A stretch of DNA of 19,235 nucleotides from CALBPI01 sp039700805 (GTDB lineage Bacteria; Pseudomonadota; Gammaproteobacteria; Steroidobacterales; Woeseiaceae): NCBI GenBank assembly GCA_039700805.1, contig JBCAZE010000047.1, positions 1 through 19,235 on the forward strand. Direction: 5' to 3'. This document shows, in pieces, positions 1 to 6,401 of the stretch. Position numbers and translations under genes: made by a program. Each line of letters opens with the position of its first letter. The stretch's first letter is position 1. The notes under the pieces were generated by a model. It searched no databases. It saw only the letters and a list, made by a program, of their open reading frames with translations, and was not told the DNA's origin.

Positions 1-153
1 CCTTAAGATTCTGAAGTACGCCTGCCCTTCAATTTCTACTTCAGCGCCAGTGCGACAGCGGGCAACGGCGTTCTGACGGTTAGCATTGGTACCAATGGTC
101 TGCGGTGCGGTGAAGTAGAAATTGAAGGGCAGGCGTACTTCAGAATCTTAAGG
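1..153. repeat. 43-bp perfect inverted repeat at the window edge
   Basis: Bases 1-43 are the exact reverse complement of bases 111-153, separated by a 67-base loop (44-110). Pairing begins at base 1 and stops at a mismatch after 43 bases. A perfect long arm ending exactly on the edge of the sequence is typical of a fold-back chimera at a contig end, as produced by multiple-displacement amplification or assembly. A real cruciform is the alternative. The right arm and loop stay in frame with the downstream reading frame, so they look native. The left arm is the suspicious copy. Confidence 0.9.
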
Positions 154-621
154 ACTAATTTGCCAGAGGGCGAGGTCATTGGTGCAAGCGGTACTCTATC
201 TGGACCAACGGTTGTTAGTATCAGCGGTGTTGCTGATGAATTGCGAAGTGCTCGGATGAGCATATTTGTTGATGGTTCGGTCGAGAACAACACCAATACC
301 GACAGTGCGTCTCGACTAACTAGAGGTAACTATGAATACGATCCCCTCGGCGGCTTACATCTCCAATGGAATCCTGCGCGGGAATATCGCGGGGGTAGTT
401 TCACACTGGCTCCGCGAGCGCTCGTAGTCGGTGAAGATCGTGTGGGCAAAACATCGGCTGGCAAGCTCGCACCTGTCGAACTCCAGCAACGGGCGTCTGG
501 CACTGGGGATGGAGAGGTTGAGGCCGTTCTGTCTTATGACATGAACCTCCGCATGCCATGCAGTCGAGATGGCAACAGCAAGAGTGTTCAAGCGACTTAC
601 GAACTGGGCTTTGGGTACTGA
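7..621 (+). CDS. C-terminal part of an unrecognised beta-rich protein (5' end missing)
   Basis: The frame is open from an in-frame TAA at 4-6 to the TGA at 619-621. It has no ATG or GTG start; the first possible start is a weak TTG at 160. Readable protein-like sequence (alternating polar and hydrophobic, rich in G, S, T and V) runs through the repeat loop into the body, so the true start probably lies outside the window and only the C-terminal part is present. The first 12 codons come from the suspect left arm of the inverted repeat and may not be native. The protein ends in a short strand finishing ELGFGY. A terminal aromatic residue is common in outer-membrane beta-barrel proteins, but one strand does not prove this. 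I recognise no family. A surface or exported protein is a guess. Asn-rich stretches give it a slightly different composition from the housekeeping genes that follow. Confidence 0.5.
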   Translation, partial: DSEVRLPFNFYFSASATAGNGVLTVSIGTNGLRCGEVEIEGQAYFRILRTNLPEGEVIGASGTLSGPTVVSISGVADELRSARMSIFVDGSVENNTNTDSASRLTRGNYEYDPLGGLHLQWNPAREYRGGSFTLAPRALVVGEDRVGKTSAGKLAPVELQQRASGTGDGEVEAVLSYDMNLRMPCSRDGNSKSVQATYELGFGY

Positions 622-657
622 CAACGAGGAAATGTCACCCGCCTGCCATAAAGGAGC

Positions 658-690
658 CAGGCTGCTTGGCGAAGATGGTCAAGCAGCCTG
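658..690. terminator. Hairpin between convergent genes
   Basis: An 11-bp perfect stem (CAGGCTGCTTG at 658-668, CAAGCAGCCTG at 680-690) encloses an 11-base loop. It lies between the stop codon of the left-end gene and the stop codon of hisI, which converge on it, so it is well placed as a shared transcription terminator. Neither side has a clear T-run; the leftward side has only a short T-rich patch. Termination could therefore be weak or factor-assisted. Confidence 0.5.
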
Positions 691-706
691 AGCGATGAGA
701 CCTGAC

Positions 707-1201
707 TTACAGTTGCGTCGGATTCGGCGCGTCACCATAGACTTCGACGGGATCGAAGACCTTCTCGGTCTCAGTGAACGTTAGTGTCACCTTGCCGTCT
801 TTCTGATTCTCTTCGAATGCTTGACCCACGGGCACACTACGGTAGAAGCAAGAGCGATAGCCAACGTGGCAGCTTGCGCCGCCGCCCGCGACGTCGACGC
901 GCAGCCAAACGCAATCTTGATCGTCGTCGATGAGTAGATCTCGAACAGTCTGCACGAGACCGCTCGTCGCGCCCTTGTGCCACAATAATTTGCGGCTACG
1001 ACTGTAGTAATGTGCCTCGCCGGTCTCGATCGTACGTTTGAGCGCTTCGGTGTTCATGTAGCCTTGCATCAATAACTCGCCGGAGCCGAAATCCGTCGTC
1101 ACAACCGGAATCAGGCCATCTGAGTCGAATTTGGGGGCCAGCTCATGGCCTTCTTCGACTTGTTCAATACTGGTACGTGCGGCAAATGTTGGCTGCGCCA
1201 T
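707..1201 (-). CDS. hisI: Phosphoribosyl-AMP cyclohydrolase
   Basis: Catalyses the third step of histidine synthesis, opening the adenine ring of phosphoribosyl-AMP in the cytoplasm. This is the single-function form without a fused HisE domain. Family signatures are GYMN (47-50), SRSR..LWHKGATSG (67-81) and ASCHVGYRSCFYR (109-121). Metal-binding aspartates fit D92, D94 and D96. The cysteine that normally sits inside the DCD motif is Asp93 here, and a cysteine appears at 97; C111 and C118 are in place. I chose the ATG at 1201 because a purine-rich GAGGAG lies about 7 bases upstream. The longer in-frame start at 1240 falls inside the promoter -10. At 164 residues it is longer than minimal HisI (about 130), with extra N- and C-terminal segments. 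No other his gene is in the window, so it is an isolated gene under its own promoter. Confidence 0.95.
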   Translation of the reverse strand: MAQPTFAARTSIEQVEEGHELAPKFDSDGLIPVVTTDFGSGELLMQGYMNTEALKRTIETGEAHYYSRSRKLLWHKGATSGLVQTVRDLLIDDDQDCVWLRVDVAGGGASCHVGYRSCFYRSVPVGQAFEENQKDGKVTLTFTETEKVFDPVEVYGDAPNPTQL

Positions 1202-1238
1202 TGGAGCAGTCTCCTCGGTTGGGGGGCGAAGGCCGGGC

Positions 1239-1268
1239 ATTATAAAGCGCCCGGGACCTCGGTGTGAA
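1239..1268 (-). promoter_or_regulatory. Sigma70-like promoter of hisI
   Basis: On the minus strand TTCACA (1268-1263), an 18-base spacer and a perfect TATAAT (1244-1239) match the sigma70 consensus at 11 of 12 positions. Transcription would start near 1232, leaving a leader of about 31 bases that carries the GAGGAG ribosome site. A 6-bp inverted repeat (CCGGGC at 1233-1238, GCCCGG at 1249-1254) brackets the -10 and could be an operator. Confidence 0.7.
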
Positions 1269-1325
1269 ACTTCGTGCGTGATAAACTAATGGGTCAGTTT
1301 TGGTGGCAAACACAGACGTTTCAAG

Positions 1326-2729
1326 ATGACCTTAAAGTTATACGACAGTTTCACAAGCGAAAAGCGTGATTTCGTTCCGATCGACCCTGATCGCGTGACG
1401 ATGTACGTCTGTGGACCCACGGTCTATAACTATGCACACATTGGCAATGCGCGTCCGCCGGTCGTTTTTGACGTGTTGCAGCGGCTGCTGCGCCGCAGCT
1501 ACAACCTCGTCTATGCGCGCAACATCACCGATGTTGATGACAAGATCAATCAAGCGGCCCGTGATACCGGTCGCGACATTCGCGACATAACCGACGAATA
1601 CACGGAAGCTTATCTGGCCGATATGGGTGCGCTTGGCGTGGAGCCGCCCGATGTTGCGCCACGTGCCACAGAGCACATGGCTGAAATGCAGAAGATGATC
1701 CAGGAGCTGATCGACGGCGGTTTTGCCTACGTCGCCGAGGGTCATGCGCTGTTCAATATCGAGACTTTCGATGATTACGGCGCATTGTCCGGTCGTGATC
1801 TTCGAGAGATGATCGCTGGCGCTCGTGTTGAGGTGGCGCCTTACAAAAAACATCCCGCAGATTTTGTGCTCTGGAAGCCGTCGGATGATGAAACGCCTGG
1901 ATGGGAGAGCCCTTGGGGCCGAGGCCGTCCTGGCTGGCACCTTGAATGCTCGGCCATGATCCGCGCCCATCTTGGCGACACCATCGATATTCATGGTGGT
2001 GGTCAAGACCTTAAATTTCCGCATCACGAGAATGAACTAGCGCAGAGTTGCTGTGCCAATGACAAGCCGTTCGTCAATTACTGGCTGCACAACGGCTTTT
2101 TGAATATGCAGAGCGAAAAGATGTCCAAATCGCTCGGCAACGTGAAGTTGGTGCGGGAGCTCTTGGAGGATGCTGACGGTGAAGCAATCCGATTGGCGTT
2201 GCTGTCGGCGCACTATCGGCAGCCCTTGGATTGGCAACCAACCACGTTGAGCGAAGCGACGCGTAAACTCGATCGACTCTATGGGGCGTTGGCGAAGGCG
2301 GATCAGCTAGCGGACGCGGCTCCTGATGCGCGTCGTGTCGGCAAACACATTGATCGTGTGATCGGTGAACTGGAAGACGACCTCAATACGCCTAAAGCAC
2401 TCGCCGCCTTGTTTTCGATGGCGCGTGAGCTCAATAAGAGTGAGAGCGCAGAGGATATTGCAACGCTTGGTGCGGCGCTTCGAGAGAGTGGCCGTTTCGT
2501 TGGCATCCTGCAACGCCCTGCCGCCGTATGGTTCAATGCATCGAAACGTCTCGATTCGGATAGCGATCGCATCGAGACCGCGATCGCTGAGCGCGCCGAG
2601 GCAAAAGCCAACAAAAACTACGCGCGCGCCGACGAGATTCGCGATGCGTTGCTGGCTGATGGCATCCAAATCAGTGACGGACCGGAGGGAACCACTTGGC
2701 GCCGGATCGACAGTGGGTCAGGCTCATGA
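1326..2729 (+). CDS. cysS: Cysteinyl-tRNA synthetase
   Basis: Charges tRNA-Cys with cysteine in the cytoplasm. It is a class I synthetase of normal length (467 residues). The N-terminal catalytic domain carries the HIGH-type motif as HIGN at 38-41 and KMSKS at 265-269. The zinc site that selects cysteine fits C29 (YVCGPT), C208 (LECSAM), H233 and E237 (HHENE). The C-terminal part is the helical DALR-type anticodon-binding region. No clear Shine-Dalgarno sequence precedes the ATG at 1326. The stop codon overlaps the next start (ATGA at 2726-2729), so sufE is translationally coupled. CysS leads a tightly packed unit whose next member, SufE, also handles cysteine-derived sulfur. That pairing may or may not be meaningful. 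Confidence 0.98.
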   Translation: MTLKLYDSFTSEKRDFVPIDPDRVTMYVCGPTVYNYAHIGNARPPVVFDVLQRLLRRSYNLVYARNITDVDDKINQAARDTGRDIRDITDEYTEAYLADMGALGVEPPDVAPRATEHMAEMQKMIQELIDGGFAYVAEGHALFNIETFDDYGALSGRDLREMIAGARVEVAPYKKHPADFVLWKPSDDETPGWESPWGRGRPGWHLECSAMIRAHLGDTIDIHGGGQDLKFPHHENELAQSCCANDKPFVNYWLHNGFLNMQSEKMSKSLGNVKLVRELLEDADGEAIRLALLSAHYRQPLDWQPTTLSEATRKLDRLYGALAKADQLADAAPDARRVGKHIDRVIGELEDDLNTPKALAALFSMARELNKSESAEDIATLGAALRESGRFVGILQRPAAVWFNASKRLDSDSDRIETAIAERAEAKANKNYARADEIRDALLADGIQISDGPEGTTWRRIDSGSGS

Positions 2730-3154
2730 GTGACGACCGCATCCTTGACCGCGAAGCCGAGCTCGTCGATGAGTTCTCATTGTTCGACAATTGGATGGAT
2801 CGATATCAATATTTGATCGATCTTGGTCGTCAGTTGCCAGCCTATCCGGAGAGTGAGCGACGGGACGACGATAAGGTCTCCGGTTGCCAATCTCAGGTTT
2901 GGCTCCAAGCGTCAGGCGATGCATCGAAGATGAACTTTCGAGCGATCAGTGATGCTGCGATTGTGTCTGGTTTGATCGCGGTGTTGCTGCGACTCTATGA
3001 CGGGCAGTCAGCGACGGAAATCGTGGGCTACGAGCCAACATTTATCTCCAAGCTCGGCCTCGACACCCATCTCAGTCAGAGTCGTGCCAATGGTCTTCAT
3101 GCCATGTTGCAACGGATTCGCGCGACAGCGGCGCACGCGGGCACCGGTGGCTGA
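2726..3154 (+). CDS. sufE: SufE-type cysteine desulfurase sulfur acceptor
   Basis: SufE-family proteins accept persulfide sulfur from a cysteine desulfurase (SufS or CsdA) and pass it to Fe-S cluster assembly. The 142-residue product matches the family length. It contains the acceptor cysteine in VSGCQSQVW (C54), an N-terminal helix ending in LPAYPE, and the C-terminal LGLDTHLSQSRANGL signature. I chose the ATG at 2726, which overlaps the cysS stop as ATGA. A longer in-frame start at 2696 would lie deep in cysS and adds no conserved sequence. No desulfurase or suf gene is nearby, so its partner must be encoded elsewhere; CsdE is the other possible name. The yidD start lies inside its 3' end. 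Confidence 0.93.
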   Translation: MSDDRILDREAELVDEFSLFDNWMDRYQYLIDLGRQLPAYPESERRDDDKVSGCQSQVWLQASGDASKMNFRAISDAAIVSGLIAVLLRLYDGQSATEIVGYEPTFISKLGLDTHLSQSRANGLHAMLQRIRATAAHAGTGG

Positions 3155-3410
3155 ACATCTGACATTCGGTCGTCGTTGCGCAATTGCTCTGTTGCGTGCC
3201 TATCAGTATCTGATCTCGCCCTGGCTTGGCAATAACTGTCGTTTTACGCCCACGTGTTCGCAATACAGTATCGAGGCGATCCAACGCTTTGGTGTGCTGC
3301 GGGGAAGCTGGCTCACGATGCGACGACTGGGTCGGTGCCATCCGTGGGGCGGTCAGGGATACGACCCGGTACCCGGCGGTCATCATCAGGAAGGATGCAA
3401 ACATGGCTAG
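3147..3410 (+). CDS. yidD: Membrane protein insertion efficiency factor YidD
   Basis: Small (87 residues) inner-membrane-associated protein that helps YidC-dependent membrane insertion. It matches nearly the whole family core: YLISPWLGNNCRFTPTCSQY, then RRLGRCHPWGGQGYDPVP, with the conserved cysteines of the CRF, PTCS and RCHPW motifs. The start is a GTG at 3147 overlapping the last eight bases of sufE; no ATG gives a sensible N-terminus. Its own last eight bases overlap the next gene. YidD normally sits between rnpA and yidC in the rpmH cluster. Here it is in a cysS-sufE unit with an uncharacterised membrane protein, which makes that protein a candidate functional partner. Confidence 0.93.
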   Translation: MAEHLTFGRRCAIALLRAYQYLISPWLGNNCRFTPTCSQYSIEAIQRFGVLRGSWLTMRRLGRCHPWGGQGYDPVPGGHHQEGCKHG

Positions 3411-4461
3411 AGCGCCAATGGGGAATCGCGCGTTTATTGTCGAAACGGCCAAGCGTCTTTTCGATCCGGCGAGCGTGTTGTTTACCGCGGTCGCAGCGTT
3501 TTTCATGACCGTCGGTTTCGGCCTGATGAACGCAGGCGCATTGATGGTCATCGGTGTTTTCTTCTTGGTGTTTTCAACGTCAGCGGTGGTCAAATATGCA
3601 ACGATGGCGACGCGCGCAATTGCGCTCGGCCAAGCGGTACCCGTCGCATCGAATGCCGTGTTTGACTACTTTGTAGAGCGCTGGGCATTCGCACCGTGGA
3701 TCGGTATCTTCGCGCTCAACGTATTCGGTTTGGCAATCTGGTATTGGGTGGGTTTTACGCCCGCGGTGTTGCTAGCTTTTGTCGTCGTGCCGTTGATTCC
3801 TGCTGGCGTTGCCGTCGCGGCGGTGTCGCAAGAGTTTTGGCGTATGTTCGCTATTCCGCAGCTATTCAAGATTGCGAGAATCATGGGTGCCGATTACCTC
3901 AGGATTTTGGTGCTCTGGATCGTGCTGATTTTGCTCGGCGAGATTCTTCGAGGTAGTGGTTTCGTACTCTCGTTTCTGTACGTCTGGGCCTCTTGCTTAC
4001 AGGTTATGGCGATGTTCTTTGCGACAGGCGTCGTTTCCTACCATCACCACCAGGCACTCGACGTTCCGATCGAGAAAGTGACTGCGGAGACGCGAGAAGC
4101 GGACCGTCAAGAGGCGCATTGGTTGCGACTGCGACGGCAAACGTTGGATCAGGCTTATGCATTTTTCTCGCGCGGCAATACCGTGGCAGGTTTGACGCGT
4201 CTGAAACGATACTTTGAGCAATTTGAAGAAGAGGATCCGGACGCCTGGTGGTGGTTTATCGAAGAGATGCTGTCGTGGGAGTCGAAAGCACCGGCACTTG
4301 GTTTGGCGCGAAATTACTTTTCCCGATTGGCCGATAATGATGACCAAGCAACCGCGGCGCGATTATTGTCGATGTGTTTGGAGGTTGACCCCAACTACAC
4401 GGTGCATCCCAAAGATGCGCCGTACGCGCGGTCCCTGCTCCCTGAGCAGACGATTGCGTGA
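3403..4461 (+). CDS. Unknown six-helix membrane protein with helical cytoplasmic tail
   Basis: I do not recognise the family. The 352-residue product has about six hydrophobic segments (roughly 24-40, 44-64, 97-116, 118-141, 166-183 and 188-211). A soluble, charged, helix-rich tail from about 213 to the end follows. The tail has TPR-like character: paired helices, an acidic EEEDPD turn, a WWW cluster near 282-284 and a CLEVDPNY stretch. A Met-rich, Ala- and Val-rich membrane part suits an inner-membrane protein. The ATG at 3403 has a good AGGAAGGA ribosome site about 8 bases upstream and overlaps the yidD end by eight bases. Longer in-frame starts lie inside yidD. Tight coupling to yidD suggests shared expression; a role in membrane protein assembly is inference only. 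Confidence 0.85.
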   Translation: MARAPMGNRAFIVETAKRLFDPASVLFTAVAAFFMTVGFGLMNAGALMVIGVFFLVFSTSAVVKYATMATRAIALGQAVPVASNAVFDYFVERWAFAPWIGIFALNVFGLAIWYWVGFTPAVLLAFVVVPLIPAGVAVAAVSQEFWRMFAIPQLFKIARIMGADYLRILVLWIVLILLGEILRGSGFVLSFLYVWASCLQVMAMFFATGVVSYHHHQALDVPIEKVTAETREADRQEAHWLRLRRQTLDQAYAFFSRGNTVAGLTRLKRYFEQFEEEDPDAWWWFIEEMLSWESKAPALGLARNYFSRLADNDDQATAARLLSMCLEVDPNYTVHPKDAPYARSLLPEQTIA

Positions 4462-4481
4462 CGCGGCCGGGACGATTTCGC

Positions 4482-4497
4482 GACAGGCGCGCCTGTC
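4482..4497. repeat. 16-bp perfect palindrome between convergent genes
   Basis: GACAGGCGCGCCTGTC reads the same on both strands. It lies in the 35 bases between the unknown membrane protein and the convergent MerC-like gene and touches the latter's stop codon (4497-4499). As RNA it would form a 6-bp stem with a CGCG loop. It lacks a T-run, so a role as terminator is only possible, not shown. Confidence 0.4.
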
Positions 4498-4940
4498 TAA
4501 GCGGGTCGGGGTGTCTCCGCGTTGGCGTTGGTGCAACCGCAAGCTCTGTTCCGCCAGTGTGCGTACGCCAACAACAGGCTGCCTACGATCGTCATTAGCG
4601 TATCTGTTGTGTGACCGAGATGGTCATGTGCCACGAAAGCCGCCATCGCTAGCAAAGCGATCCCTGAGATGCCGATAAGAGCGATGTCATTGCGCTTGTG
4701 GCGCAACCAGCCCCCCGCGAGCGCCAAACCACTGACGGGCACTACAAACAGTAGCAATAGCTTATGAGCCAGATCATTGGTTGAGAACAACGGGTTGCTA
4801 AAGGCGCTATCGACAGCGGCATGATGACCAAACAGCCCCACGGCGACAGCCCCGCCCAGCAACACGCAATGGGCAAGGCAAACGAATGACAACACCATGC
4901 CAATCGAATCGGTTTTTAGATGGCGTTTGATCTGTAGCAC
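4497..4940 (-). CDS. MerC-like small membrane protein
   Basis: The MerC family comprises small inner-membrane proteins first known from mercury uptake; chromosomal relatives are often of unknown or metal-related role. The 147-residue product shows the family start: an Asp-containing first helix with CLAHC (C21, C25), then three more hydrophobic segments (about 57-76, 86-103 and 113-128). His-rich turns (GHH, HDHLGH) and a C-terminal CGC (134-136) follow. The GTG at 4940 is the best start: GAGAG lies seven bases upstream and a promoter ends about 30 bases before it. An internal ATG at residue 15 would cut into the first helix. No mer operon genes are present, so mercury resistance should not be assumed. 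A Zur-like site over the promoter points to zinc. Confidence 0.75.
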   Translation of the reverse strand: MLQIKRHLKTDSIGMVLSFVCLAHCVLLGGAVAVGLFGHHAAVDSAFSNPLFSTNDLAHKLLLLFVVPVSGLALAGGWLRHKRNDIALIGISGIALLAMAAFVAHDHLGHTTDTLMTIVGSLLLAYAHWRNRACGCTNANAETPRPA

Positions 4941-4967
4941 GGGCGCGCTCTCAGGAAATTTAGTCGA

Positions 4968-4990
4968 AAAAGGATATAAGATTACATTTT
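4968..4990 (-). promoter_or_regulatory. Zur-like operator overlapping the MerC promoter
   Basis: The 23 bases read on the minus strand begin AAAATGTAATC and end TATATCCTTTT. Against the Zur box as I remember it for gammaproteobacteria (GAAATGTTATA, one free base, then its mirror), 16 of 22 defined positions agree by hand count. The site covers the -10 and part of the spacer, the right place for a zinc-dependent repressor. Its own two-fold symmetry is only partial, so the call is tentative. Confidence 0.35.
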
Positions 4991-4999
4991 CAACGGCAA
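4971..4999 (-). promoter_or_regulatory. Promoter of the MerC-like gene
   Basis: On the minus strand TTGCCG (4999-4994), a 17-base spacer and TATCCT (4976-4971) resemble sigma70 boxes with correct spacing, at four of six matches each. Transcription would start near 4964, about 24 bases before the GTG start. Confidence 0.4.
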
Positions 5000-5063
5000 A
5001 CCAGGTTGTGTGTAAGGCCAAAAGAGGCTGGCCAAGCGCCGTTGATGCGTCCAAAATACTCAT

Positions 5064-5318
5064 ATGAATGAACGACTTTTGGATATCGCATGTTGCCCGG
5101 TCACTCACCAGGATCTCCGCAAGGCAGACAGCGGCGTGCTGGCTGAGCTGAATCAGCGCATCGAAAACGGCGATTTGGTGACAATCGGCGGACATCCCAT
5201 CACACGACCGTTTGAAGCCGGTCTCATCACGCACAACGGCCGGCGGTTTTATCCCGTGTACGATGGTCTCGTCGCCTTGCTTGAGGTGGAATCCGTGTTG
5301 CTGGAAGACGATGCGTAA
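5064..5318 (+). CDS. Trm112-like protein with degenerate zinc ribbon
   Basis: Trm112/YcaR-family proteins are short zinc-ribbon proteins; in eukaryotes and archaea Trm112 activates methyltransferases, while the bacterial role is mostly unknown. The 84-residue product has the family frame: LLDIACCPVTHQDL at the N-terminus and GRRFYPVYDGLVALLEVE at the C-terminus, equivalent to the AFPIRDGIPVLL block. The second cysteine of the first CPxC pair is His/Gln-like (CPVTHQ) and the later cysteine is Thr-His, so the usual zinc site is largely gone. About 25 extra residues sit between the two blocks. The ATG at 5064 lacks a clear Shine-Dalgarno sequence. It diverges from the MerC-like gene across 123 bases and is followed 15 bases later by holA in the same frame. 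Confidence 0.75.
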   Translation: MNERLLDIACCPVTHQDLRKADSGVLAELNQRIENGDLVTIGGHPITRPFEAGLITHNGRRFYPVYDGLVALLEVESVLLEDDA

Positions 5319-5333
5319 AGCCTCAGTCCGCGA

Positions 5334-6401
5334 TTGGGACGCGATGTCTCTCCGCATCGTTGGGTCTGCAAGGCTTTGAAGAAGCAAGCAGCAGATATTC
5401 TTCGCAGCGGTGCTAGCCCGCTCGCTCGCTGTTACTTGGTGACCGGCGACGAGGTGCTCGGTGTCGGAGAGACGTTGGATGCGATACGTGCTTCTGCACG
5501 AGACGCCGGTTTTGACATGCGCGAGCTGCTTGTTGCAGAACGTGGTTTCGATTGGGCGAGCCTCACGGCAGCCAGTCAAAGTATGTCGCTATTCAGCGAA
5601 CGCAAGATCATCGATCTTAGAATTCCGAATGGGAAGCCGGGTCGCCAAGGTAGCGAGGCGATTTGCGAATTTCTGGAAGTGGCGAGTGATGATCTCTTGC
5701 TACTCGTCAGCGCACCCAAGTTGGACGGCAGTACGATGTCATCGAAATGGGTAAAGGCCATCGACCAACATGGCGTCGTGGTTCGTGTTTGGCCGCCCGA
5801 GGCTAAGGACTTTCCTGCTTGGATTAGTGGACGCCTTGCTAAAGCAGGGCTTTCGGCCAGCCGTGATGCTGTGCTGCAATTGGCACGCCGCGTTGAGGGT
5901 AATTTGTTGGCAGCGCAACAAGAAATTGACAAATTGTCGCTGCTGATCACCGAAGGTGAAGTGACCGCCAAAGACATCGAAGCGGCGGTTGCAGATAGTG
6001 CACGCTACGATGTGTTCTTGCTCGCCGACGAGGCGCTTTCTGGGCGCGTACAGCGTGCGCTACGAATGGTTGGCGGCTTGCGACGTGAAGGAACAGTGCC
6101 CGTCTTAGTGCTGTGGGCGTTGGCGAAAGAGGCGCGACAACTTGCAGTGATGCGCGAGGCGTTGGAGCAAGGTGAGCCCATGGCTTCGCTGTTTCGAACC
6201 CATCGTGTATGGCAGAAGCGACAGGCGGTCATCCGGCAGTGTTTGTCGCGCATCGACACAGCGGCGGCCGTCCAGCTGATTCAACTGTGTGATCGCGCGG
6301 ACAGAGCCTCAAAGGGGCAAAGTGGTGAGGATGCGTGGCAGTTGATCCTACGCATTGTCCTTTTGCTATCGACGGGTCGAGACTTGCAGCAGGCCTCATG
6401 A
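5334..6401 (+). CDS. holA: DNA polymerase III delta subunit
   Basis: Delta is the wrench of the clamp loader, opening the beta sliding clamp so that it can be placed on DNA. The 355-residue length is typical. The start of the AAA-like domain is seen as YLVTGDE (about 34-40), followed by a region rich in family-like patterns: SLFSERKIIDLR, FPAWISGRLAKAGL, VEGNLLAAQQEIDKL and the C-terminal collar helices around DRASKG. No ATG precedes the conserved part. The first in-frame candidate is TTG at 5334, and a second TTG at 5376 gives an N-terminus closer to other HolA proteins. Neither has a good ribosome site. Its stop overlaps the nadD start (ATGA). The leuS-lptE pair that often precedes holA is absent. 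Confidence 0.92.
   Translation: MGRDVSPHRWVCKALKKQAADILRSGASPLARCYLVTGDEVLGVGETLDAIRASARDAGFDMRELLVAERGFDWASLTAASQSMSLFSERKIIDLRIPNGKPGRQGSEAICEFLEVASDDLLLLVSAPKLDGSTMSSKWVKAIDQHGVVVRVWPPEAKDFPAWISGRLAKAGLSASRDAVLQLARRVEGNLLAAQQEIDKLSLLITEGEVTAKDIEAAVADSARYDVFLLADEALSGRVQRALRMVGGLRREGTVPVLVLWALAKEARQLAVMREALEQGEPMASLFRTHRVWQKRQAVIRQCLSRIDTAAAVQLIQLCDRADRASKGQSGEDAWQLILRIVLLLSTGRDLQQAS

Noticed and set aside
1338..2027. Long leftward open frame inside cysS
   Set aside because: It is a shadow of the cysS codons. The forward protein matches a complete synthetase with all its motifs.
4497..4940. Mercury resistance locus
   Set aside because: Only a MerC-like protein is present. There is no merR, merT, merP or merA, and such chromosomal relatives are common without mercury resistance.
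4941..5579. Leftward open frame extending the MerC-like gene upstream to 5579
   Set aside because: It runs antisense through the Trm112-like gene and the start of holA and has no family-like sequence. The promoter and ribosome site support the start at 4940.
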